A stretch of 28,022 bases of DNA from Fibrobacter sp. UBA1765 (GTDB lineage Bacteria; Fibrobacterota; Fibrobacteria; Fibrobacterales; Fibrobacteraceae), in contig DCGZ01000188.1 of NCBI GenBank assembly GCA_002314675.1, positions 4,433 through 32,454 on the forward strand. The letters run 5' to 3'. Of this stretch, positions 22,651 through 28,022 are shown piece by piece. The notes under the pieces are model-generated. The model searched no databases. It was not told the origin of the DNA and saw nothing but the letters and a program-made list of their open reading frames with translations. The stretch's first letter is position 1. The number at the start of each line of letters is the position of its first letter. The translations under genes were made by a program, and so were the position numbers.

Positions 22651-23375
22651 AGCTTGATTGCTTCGAGCATTTCCTTGACCGCGCGGTCTAGACCAACCAG
22701 TGCAGCTCGGGCGATAATGCTATGGCCAATATGCAGTTCTTCGATGTTTGGAATGCTTGCAATCTCCTCTACGTTACGGTAATTTAGCCCATGGCCTGCG
22801 TTTACGCGAATGCCGTACTTGTTGGCTAGGAGCGTCATATCCTTTAGTGCAGAAAGTTCCTTTTCAACTTCATTGGAATTGCCCATGTCGTAGGCACTTG
22901 CAAAGTTGAATGTGTTTAGCTCAACGAAGTCCGCGCCGCATTTTTTTGCAGCCTTGATCTGGTCGGTTTCTGCATCGACGAATACGCAGACCTTTACGTC
23001 GTTGTTCTTGAGCGTTGCCACAATTCGAGCAAGTTCATCTAACTTGGCGGCAACATTTAGACCACCTTCTGTGGTTACCTCTGCATTGTTTTCTGGAACG
23101 AGAGTTACCATGTCCGGCTGAACGTCGATTGCAAACTGGACCATTTCCGGTGTCGGAGCGATGCGCATGTTGAGGTGGGTCGTGATCATGCCTCTAAGAA
23201 GCCTGATGTCACGGTCTTGAATATGGCGCCTGTCACCACGAAGGTGGGCCGTGATGCAATGGCAGCCGGCAAGTTCTGCAATGACTGCAGCGGCAATCGG
23301 ATCGGGTTCGCGAACTTTTCGAGCTTCACGAATGGTTGCTATATGATCAATGTTAACGCCTAGCTTGATTGACAT
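22647..23375 (-). CDS. pdxJ: Pyridoxine 5'-phosphate synthase
   Basis: 242 aa, cytoplasmic TIM barrel that condenses 3-amino-2-oxopropyl phosphate with 1-deoxyxylulose 5-phosphate to give pyridoxine 5'-phosphate in the DXP-dependent vitamin B6 pathway. Strongly conserved blocks: LGVNIDHIATIREAR (5-19), DPIAAAVIAELAGC, ITAHLRGDRRHIQDRD (about 41-56), LNMRIAPTPEMV, MVTLVPE, VNAGHGLNYRNV and LHIGHSIIARA. Length is as expected. TAGGAG, overlapping the stop of the gene upstream, gives a good ribosome binding site; the gap is 10 nt, so pdxJ is co-transcribed with the YibQ-like gene. Confidence 0.96.
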   Translation of the reverse strand: MSIKLGVNIDHIATIREARKVREPDPIAAAVIAELAGCHCITAHLRGDRRHIQDRDIRLLRGMITTHLNMRIAPTPEMVQFAIDVQPDMVTLVPENNAEVTTEGGLNVAAKLDELARIVATLKNNDVKVCVFVDAETDQIKAAKKCGADFVELNTFNFASAYDMGNSNEVEKELSALKDMTLLANKYGIRVNAGHGLNYRNVEEIASIPNIEELHIGHSIIARAALVGLDRAVKEMLEAIKL

Positions 23376-23385
23376 ATTGATACTC

Positions 23386-24648
23386 CTATTGACGCAAATG
23401 AATCAGGTCTGTTAAAGGTATAATTTCTGTGCCTTGGGTACTTGCCTGCTCCTTGATATTTTGCAGATATTTCCATATATCTTTCTTTAGAGGCAGGATC
23501 ATTACCGTATTTCCATACTTTCTAGCTTCTTTTAAAGTTTTTGTGATGTAGTATTCAATCGTGCTATTGTCTGGGTTGTACGGAGTAAAGGCGTCACAGG
23601 TTAAGGAATATTCATTGCAGACTGAATTCACCATGGAACTTTGCATTGCCGTTAAATCCAAGAAAATGAGGCTTTTGTCTTGGATTGGTTCCAGCAGGGC
23701 TCTTAAAAAGTTTGGATGCTCCACGGCCTGTTCGCCCATGCGAGTCGCCATGCCTTTTGCATCTGGGAATTGCTCTAGGGAGGTGCGGACAGCTTCGTCA
23801 ATGGCTGCCTTTGTATGGTACATGCGAATTGGACTTGAGTGAGTTGAATTTAGCTTGGTAGATTCGAGGTAAGGCCAAATGACAATGGAACAATATGGAT
23901 TGTTTCTTAAGATGTTGATGTTTGTTTGGCGAATGGAAATGCGACTGTTGAATTTTTTCATTTCGTCATCCAGGAGCCTAGAAACGTTAAAGTCGGCTGG
24001 GAGCGCCTTTTGTTTTTTTAATTCGCCTTGCTTGTTGAGGATGGCCTTTCGCTTGGAGTCACGGATTAAATTTGTATCTGGATAAATTTCTGCCGGGGTC
24101 AGAAGCAATGTGAACGGATATTCCTGCTTTGACAATTGCTCAAAACCGTATTCGTCATAGTTAGTGCCTTCAAATATTATCGCTAACTTTGAACTGCCGT
24201 CAACAAAGATTTCGTTTGAAATCTGAAGTTCAATGTTGATTGTATCGCCCTTGAAATCAATAAAGTCCAGTGTTGCAGACTGGTAGGTCGGATTTTTATC
24301 TGTAGATACGACGTATGTTTGCTCCATGTCAAGAATTTTCCCTTCATAGAGCCTGATGTGGTTCTGTGCCTTGAGAAGGTAGTTTATGATTGCAGGCCCC
24401 TTTCCAAGTCGCCAAACTTCACGGCTTGATTTCCTGTTTTTTTTGACTTCAATGACGCCTAGTTCTTTTTTGAGATATTCCTTGTATGGAATTGTATCCT
24501 TGGCAATTTCTGCAACAGGACTTACCGTGGCCTGTTCCTTGGTTTGCGAAAAAATGGCTTCCAGGTCTGCCTGGAAAATGTAGCCTAGAAAGGCTAATAG
24601 AATTAGAAGCAGCGCTATGCTGGCTAGAATTATTTTTGTGGATCGCAT
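23386..24648 (-). CDS. YibQ-like divergent polysaccharide deacetylase, probably inactive
   Basis: 420 aa. N-terminal signal anchor (about 7-26), so the domain is outside the cytoplasm. Residues about 34-150 are an extra region. From about 155 the order matches the divergent polysaccharide deacetylase (DUF610/YibQ) family: KLAIIFEGTNYDEYGF, EYPFTLLLTPA, AAIDEAVRTSLEQFPDAKGM, ATRMGEQAVEHPNF, KSLIFLDLTAMQSS, EARKYGNTVMILPLKKDIW and a closing EIIPLTDLI. Family motifs are altered: the usual I-D-D becomes F-E-G, the NHMGS His is replaced by an Arg in TRMGE, and the L-D-S-R-T run reads LDLTA. So the metal site looks lost. First gene of an operon with pdxJ. TATATTTG (24663-24656, minus) lies 7 nt from the ATG with no Shine-Dalgarno, suggesting a nearly leaderless mRNA. 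Confidence 0.7.
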   Translation of the reverse strand: MRSTKIILASIALLLILLAFLGYIFQADLEAIFSQTKEQATVSPVAEIAKDTIPYKEYLKKELGVIEVKKNRKSSREVWRLGKGPAIINYLLKAQNHIRLYEGKILDMEQTYVVSTDKNPTYQSATLDFIDFKGDTINIELQISNEIFVDGSSKLAIIFEGTNYDEYGFEQLSKQEYPFTLLLTPAEIYPDTNLIRDSKRKAILNKQGELKKQKALPADFNVSRLLDDEMKKFNSRISIRQTNINILRNNPYCSIVIWPYLESTKLNSTHSSPIRMYHTKAAIDEAVRTSLEQFPDAKGMATRMGEQAVEHPNFLRALLEPIQDKSLIFLDLTAMQSSMVNSVCNEYSLTCDAFTPYNPDNSTIEYYITKTLKEARKYGNTVMILPLKKDIWKYLQNIKEQASTQGTEIIPLTDLIHLRQ

Positions 24649-24655
24649 TGCGATT

Positions 24656-24663
24656 CAAATATA
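24656..24663 (-). promoter_or_regulatory. Candidate -7 element TATATTTG of the YibQ-like/pdxJ operon
   Basis: Exact match to TAnnTTTG, ending 7 nt before the start codon; no ribosome binding site lies between. No clear -33 partner was found. Confidence 0.4.
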
Positions 24664-24677
24664 GTTACATTATGGTT

Positions 24678-25574
24678 ATGCCGATTCGACTTGTTTTGAC
24701 TGGACCGACCGCAGTGGGCAAAACGGAACTTTCGCTTAGCCTTGCAGAATATTTTAATGCGGAAATAATTTGCCTGGATTCCAGGCAAGTTTATGAAGGT
24801 TTTAGAATAGGTACTGCTCAACCGACTGGTGTAGAAAGAGCTCGTGTCAAGCACCACCTTACAGATTTTTTATCGCCAATGGAAAATTTTTCTGCCGGAG
24901 CGTTTGTAAAAGAAACGAAACGGATTCTTGAGGCAAATCCTGAAAAAGATTTTTTGCTTGTGGGTGGAACGGGACTGTACTTGACAGCGCTCATGGAAGG
25001 GCTGCCCGAGATCCCGGCGACGGACTTGTCGGTGCGAGAACGGCTTGCAAGTTTTGCCGAAAGCAATGGCCTTGACGCTTGTTATAGACGGGCCTTGGAG
25101 GTGGATCCAGAAGCTACCGCCAAATTGAAGGTAGCTGATAGGCAAAGAGTCTTGCGCGTTCTAGAAGTGTTTGATCAGACTGGACGCAAGCTTTCCGAAT
25201 GGCAGAATGAGCGCAAAGGTGGCCTTGGGGAATTGCCTGTAGTTTTTTTGAACCGTGAAAGGGCGGAACTTTATAAGCGTATTGATGACCGTGTTGTACA
25301 AATGGTAAAGGACGGCTGGGTTTGCGAGGTAGAATCGTTGATGGAGGCTGTTCCTGAAAATGCCCCGGCATGGAACACGCTTGGTTACCCGGAAATCAGG
25401 CAGGTGTTGCGTGGCGAATTGGCACTAGAGCGTTGCGTTGAATATGTACAGCAAACGACAAGGCATTTTGCAAAGCGCCAGCTGACATGGTTTAGGCACC
25501 AGATAAAGGCTAAGGAAATCTCGTTGACCGAAAATTCCGTAGAGCTTATATTTGATCAGCTCACCAAGGGGTAA
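24678..25574 (+). CDS. miaA: tRNA dimethylallyltransferase
   Basis: 298 aa. Transfers a dimethylallyl group to N6 of A37 in tRNAs reading UNN codons. Motifs: the P-loop GPTAVGKT (9-16), DSRQVY (34-39), IGTAQPT, KHHLTDFLSP, VGGTGLYLTALMEGL, DRQRVLRVLEVF, NTLGYPEI and QTTRHFAKRQLTWFR, in the normal order and length for the family. The start is taken at ATG 24678; ATG 24672 would add two residues, while the frame can be opened to 24486 only by running through the divergent gene. No Shine-Dalgarno is seen. Five nt after its stop the diguanylate cyclase gene begins, so the two are likely co-transcribed. Confidence 0.95.
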   Translation: MPIRLVLTGPTAVGKTELSLSLAEYFNAEIICLDSRQVYEGFRIGTAQPTGVERARVKHHLTDFLSPMENFSAGAFVKETKRILEANPEKDFLLVGGTGLYLTALMEGLPEIPATDLSVRERLASFAESNGLDACYRRALEVDPEATAKLKVADRQRVLRVLEVFDQTGRKLSEWQNERKGGLGELPVVFLNRERAELYKRIDDRVVQMVKDGWVCEVESLMEAVPENAPAWNTLGYPEIRQVLRGELALERCVEYVQQTTRHFAKRQLTWFRHQIKAKEISLTENSVELIFDQLTKG

Positions 25575-25579
25575 GTAAT

Positions 25580-26737
25580 ATGGAATCTTCAATAAATATA
25601 ACTGCCATTGTGGTTGCGAATGCTTTGGGCTTGATGCTGGTTAGCATCATGTTTATCAGTAATTTTTGGCGATTGCATGAAAAAAGCCCAAAGACAAAAT
25701 ATTTATTGTGGATTCTCTTATTTACCTATATAAGTTGCGTTGTTGATCCGTTAGTTTTTATTGCCGATGGCGTTCCTGGTAAATTTGCATGGAATGTTGT
25801 TTATTGGGGCAATGCAATTCTGTTCATGACTTTTTTGCTTGGGTGCTTGTGCTGGCTTTTGTTTTTAAAAGAATTTCTGCATTGCTCTATGTCAAAACTA
25901 CATGCTCTTTGTATAAAGGTGGTTGTCGTTTTTGCTTTTGTCCTATTAGCGATAAATACATGCGTGCCGGTTGTGTTCCAGGTAAATGAGCAAAGTGTAT
26001 ATTCAAGAAGTTTTGGTTATTGGCTCTTTGTCGCAATGGATTACGGACTTCTTGTCGATAGTTTGATTTATTATCTTGTATGCAAACATAAGGGCGGTGT
26101 ACTTAAATTTTTCCCTGTGTGGATTTACTTGATTCCGATTGCGATAGGAACCATTGCGCAATCCATGGTTTATGGAATTTCCGTTTTGTCGGCAAGTTTT
26201 GCCGTGGCTGTTACAGGCGTATTTGCCAGTTTGCAAAGCGAACAGATTTTTAGAGATGGCTTGACAGGATTGTTTAATAGGGTCTATCTGGATTATTTGC
26301 TAAAGAGGTTTAGCAAAAAGAAGTCTTTCGATGTTACCGGCCTTATGATTGACTTGAATGGGTTCAAGCAAATCAACGACACTCAAGGCCATGCTATCGG
26401 AGATGTTGCATTAAAGAATACTGCAAAGCTTTTATCGGAATCCTTGCGTGATATAGGGGTTGTCATGCGCTATGCTGGCGATGAATTTGTTGCATTTGTA
26501 AATACTACGGACGAAACGATTGTCGAAAAGTGCGTAAAGAATATCCAAACCAATTTTGACACCTTCAACAAGGTTTCGAAGGAACCGTATAAATTGTCGA
26601 CATCGATTGGCTGGTGTGTGTTGAACAAGAATGATATAGACAATGGTTTCTTTATGAATGAAATCGACCGGCGCATGTACGAAAATAAAAAGAACTTTTA
26701 CGAACAGAATGCTATTGATCGCCGTAAGCGTTGTTAG
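25580..26737 (+). CDS. Membrane-bound diguanylate cyclase (GGDEF)
   Basis: 385 aa. About six to seven transmembrane segments in residues 8-215, an integral sensor-like module that I cannot match to a named domain. A GGDEF domain follows (about 222-383): DGLTGLFNR (226-234), the metal-binding Asp258 in IDLNGFKQIND, and the signature as AGDEF (299-303), a variant often still active. The inhibitory RxxD site five residues before the signature is missing (Arg290 is followed by Asp-Ile-Gly), so product inhibition at that site is not expected. It would make cyclic di-GMP from two GTP at the membrane. AAGGGG precedes the ATG, in the tail of miaA. No effector for c-di-GMP is found in the window. Confidence 0.88.
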   Translation: MESSINITAIVVANALGLMLVSIMFISNFWRLHEKSPKTKYLLWILLFTYISCVVDPLVFIADGVPGKFAWNVVYWGNAILFMTFLLGCLCWLLFLKEFLHCSMSKLHALCIKVVVVFAFVLLAINTCVPVVFQVNEQSVYSRSFGYWLFVAMDYGLLVDSLIYYLVCKHKGGVLKFFPVWIYLIPIAIGTIAQSMVYGISVLSASFAVAVTGVFASLQSEQIFRDGLTGLFNRVYLDYLLKRFSKKKSFDVTGLMIDLNGFKQINDTQGHAIGDVALKNTAKLLSESLRDIGVVMRYAGDEFVAFVNTTDETIVEKCVKNIQTNFDTFNKVSKEPYKLSTSIGWCVLNKNDIDNGFFMNEIDRRMYENKKNFYEQNAIDRRKRC

Positions 26738-26752
26738 TTTTTAGCTAAATTT

Positions 26753-26770
26753 GTCTCCGTTTAAGGAGAC
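26753..26770 (+). promoter_or_regulatory. Hairpin holding the Shine-Dalgarno of the YeiH-like gene
   Basis: GTCTCC (26753-26758) pairs perfectly with GGAGAC (26765-26770) around loop GTTTAA. The Shine-Dalgarno AAGGAG (26763-26768) is half in the loop and half in the 3' arm, 6 nt before the ATG at 26775. Such a fold could reduce translation or act as a small switch. It has no T tract, so it is not a terminator. Confidence 0.55.
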
Positions 26771-26774
26771 GTTT

Positions 26775-27722
26775 ATGAAGGCTAAAATTGCAAAAATCGT
26801 ATTTGTCGTTTTAATTCTTGTAGCGTGTTTTCCTCAGGTTGCAAGTTGGATGGCTTTGCTTGCGGGCATTGTCTATGCATTTGTCTTTGGGGGGCCTGCA
26901 TTCCCGAAATTTGCCCAGAAAACACAAAAGTATTTGTTGCAGGCTTGCGTTGTCGGCCTTGGCTTTGGCATGAACTTGCAAGACGCTTTGCAGTCTGGCA
27001 AGGAGGGCATGATGTTCACAATTGTTTCTGTAGCAAGCGTCATGGTGCTAGGCTTTGTTTTTGGAAGGCTTTTGAAGGTTGATTCCAAGACATCTTACCT
27101 GATTTCTAGCGGTACGGCAATTTGCGGTGGTTCTGCTATCGCCGCTGTAGCTCCCGTTGTCGATGCCGACAAAGACCAGATGAGCGTTTCTCTTGGGACC
27201 ATCTTCGTGTTGAATGCCATAGCTCTTTTAATATTCCCGCCACTGGGGCATTTCTTTAACCTTGATGAAATCCAGTTTGGTAACTGGGCAGCTATCGCAA
27301 TCCATGATACAAGTTCCGTTGTTGGCGCTGCTGCTGCCTACAGTGAAAAATCCCTGGAAGTTGCAGCAATGGTAAAGTGTACTCGTGCTCTTTGGATTTT
27401 GCCACTTGCTTTAATTACCATGCTCTTCTTTCGCAAGAATAGCGGCAAGGGACGCTTGAATGTTATTCCGTGGTTCATTTTCCTTTTTGCGATTGCGATG
27501 GTCTTGAATACGTACCTTTTCCCGGCACTCGGCGTTTCTGCAGAAATCGGCAAGTACATTGTACTTGTCGCTAAGCGTGGCTTTGCGATTACACTGTTCC
27601 TTATAGGTACTGGACTTTCAAAGGGAAAGCTCAAGTCTTGCGGCTTCAAGCCCTTTGTGCAGGGCATTGCGCTTTGGCTTGTAATTGGAGCAGGGAGCCT
27701 TGCAGTAATTAAGCTGTTGTAG
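26775..27722 (+). CDS. YeiH/UPF0324 family integral membrane protein (putative sulfate exporter family)
   Basis: 315 aa, about ten transmembrane segments. Family blocks seen: LAGIVYAFVFG, QACVVGLGFGMNLQDAL, SSGTAICGGSAIAAVAPVV, FVLNAIALLIFPPLGH, WAAIAIHDTSSVVGAAAAY, KCTRALWILPLALI, FAITLFLIGTGLS. Some members are annotated as sulfate exporters, but transport has been shown for few and the substrate here is unknown. Start at ATG 26775, not the in-frame TTG at 26751, because AAGGAG lies just before it. It is 37 nt downstream of the cyclase gene with a hairpin between them; they may share a transcript. Confidence 0.9.
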   Translation: MKAKIAKIVFVVLILVACFPQVASWMALLAGIVYAFVFGGPAFPKFAQKTQKYLLQACVVGLGFGMNLQDALQSGKEGMMFTIVSVASVMVLGFVFGRLLKVDSKTSYLISSGTAICGGSAIAAVAPVVDADKDQMSVSLGTIFVLNAIALLIFPPLGHFFNLDEIQFGNWAAIAIHDTSSVVGAAAAYSEKSLEVAAMVKCTRALWILPLALITMLFFRKNSGKGRLNVIPWFIFLFAIAMVLNTYLFPALGVSAEIGKYIVLVAKRGFAITLFLIGTGLSKGKLKSCGFKPFVQGIALWLVIGAGSLAVIKLL

Positions 27723-27727
27723 GCTTT

Positions 27728-27762
27728 GGTAATTCAGAATTAAGAAATTAGAATTAGGAATT
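27728..27762 (-). repeat. 7-bp tandem repeat (AATTCTN type), inverted copy
   Basis: Read on the minus strand: AATTCCT, AATTCTA, ATTTCTT, AATTCTG, AATTACC. Same unit, period and closing unit as the array at 92-133, in opposite orientation. It starts 6 nt beyond the stop of the YeiH-like gene. Confidence 0.75.
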
Positions 27763-27770
27763 TTCATTTT

Positions 27771-27834
27771 GTCATCCTCGACTTGATCGAAGATCTTAAC
27801 ATGCTAGAGATTCTCGGTCAGGGCCGAGAATGAC
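27771..27834. repeat. Imperfect inverted repeat (REP/MITE-like)
   Basis: The left arm begins GTCATCCTCGACTTGATC (27771 onward, to about 27797); the right arm runs 27806-27834 and ends GGGCCGAGAATGAC. They are complementary over about 27 nt with several mismatches. Inside the right arm TTCTCGG (27811-27817) / CCGAGAA (27824-27830) forms its own hairpin. Sequences of this GTCATYCTCG...CGRGAATGAC type are common dispersed intergenic repeats in bacteria. No transposase is nearby. Confidence 0.65.
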
Positions 27835-27855
27835 GCGGTAAGTTACAATGTCTGC

Positions 27856-27935
27856 CGACAGCCTACAGCCGACTGACTACAGCATTGCCTCTAGGCGCAG
27901 GAGCGCCGACCCCATACCTCAAGCACCGAAGGTGC
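27856..27935. repeat. Short tandem repeat and two small hairpins
   Basis: Two 14-bp units, CGACAGCCTACAGC (27856-27869) and CGACTGACTACAGC (27870-27883), differ at two positions. Perfect hairpins follow: GGCGC-AGGA-GCGCC (27894-27907) and GCACC-GAA-GGTGC (27923-27935). Noncoding, part of the repeat cluster at the right end of the window. Confidence 0.6.
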
Positions 27936-27949
27936 GTTCCTAATTTTTG

Positions 27950-28022
27950 GCTCCTGTCTTCTGTTTTCTGTACTCTGTATTCTGTCTTGCATCTGGCTCT
28001 TGCATCTTGATTACCTCAAAGT
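27950..28022 (-). repeat. Anchor motif plus degenerate 7-bp tandem repeat, inverted copy
   Basis: On the minus strand from 28022: ACTTTGAGGTAAT, then heptamer-like units including GCAAGAG, GCAAGAC, AGAATAC, AGAGTAC, AGAAAAC, AGAAGAC. It mirrors 21-67. The units are more diverged than at the left end and the phase slips by one base once. The element may continue beyond the window. Confidence 0.7.

Noticed and set aside
22640..22660. Terminator between mqnA and pdxJ
   Set aside because: The two genes overlap by 4 nt and no stem with a T tract is visible in either direction.
27723..28022. Transposon or integron remnant at the right end
   Set aside because: Inverted repeats and hairpins are present, but there is no transposase or integrase frame and no attachment-like gene fragment.

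Overview
The window looks like a chromosomal segment from a Fibrobacter-type bacterium (Fibrobacterota, FCB group). The evidence is a TIGR02147/DUF4423-type protein next to a DUF2341 lipoprotein, a secreted GH9 cellulase, a leaderless GH5 glucanase, a CotH-domain surface lipoprotein, lamin-tail-domain lipoproteins, a PorV-like outer-membrane protein, and the futalosine-pathway gene mqnA. I see no phage, insertion sequence, CRISPR, rRNA or tRNA, and no gene with clearly foreign composition.

Layout. 1-180: intergenic repeats made of 7-bp tandem units plus a hairpin. 181-2593: a LOG-like phosphoribohydrolase, two very small proteins and a tRNA-dihydrouridine synthase. 2626-6793: a triple-FKBP periplasmic isomerase, divergent from a two-gene operon (membrane-anchored protein plus a PorV-like barrel carrying a seven-repeat beta-propeller). 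6888-9220: a compact operon of a membrane-anchored STAS protein, a lipoprotein and a degenerate Nudix protein. 9288-13147: two divergent lipoproteins sharing lamin-tail domains, one of them a CotH protein. 13399-15576: two divergent outer-membrane barrel candidates. 15720-17576: the GH9 cellulase. 17641-19970: a translationally coupled TIGR02147 regulator candidate and DUF2341 lipoprotein. 20163-21236: the cytoplasmic GH5 enzyme. 21388-25574: a small acidic protein, mqnA, pdxJ, a YibQ-like divergent polysaccharide deacetylase that has lost family motifs, and miaA. 25580-27722: a membrane diguanylate cyclase and a YeiH-type transporter whose Shine-Dalgarno lies in a hairpin. 27723-28022: a second heptamer-repeat cluster, inverted relative to the first.

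Functionally, about half of the window serves the cell envelope and plant-polymer use: secreted GH9 and cytoplasmic GH5 glucanases, outer-membrane barrels, an extracytoplasmic isomerase and several surface lipoproteins. The rest is housekeeping (tRNA modification, vitamin B6, menaquinone) and signalling (c-di-GMP, STAS). The most unusual items are the PorV-like barrel with an inserted propeller, the two mirror-image 7-bp repeat clusters at the window ends, the degenerate deacetylase next to pdxJ, and the FKBP domain split by a low-complexity insert. All functional calls rest on reading motifs by eye; no database search was possible.
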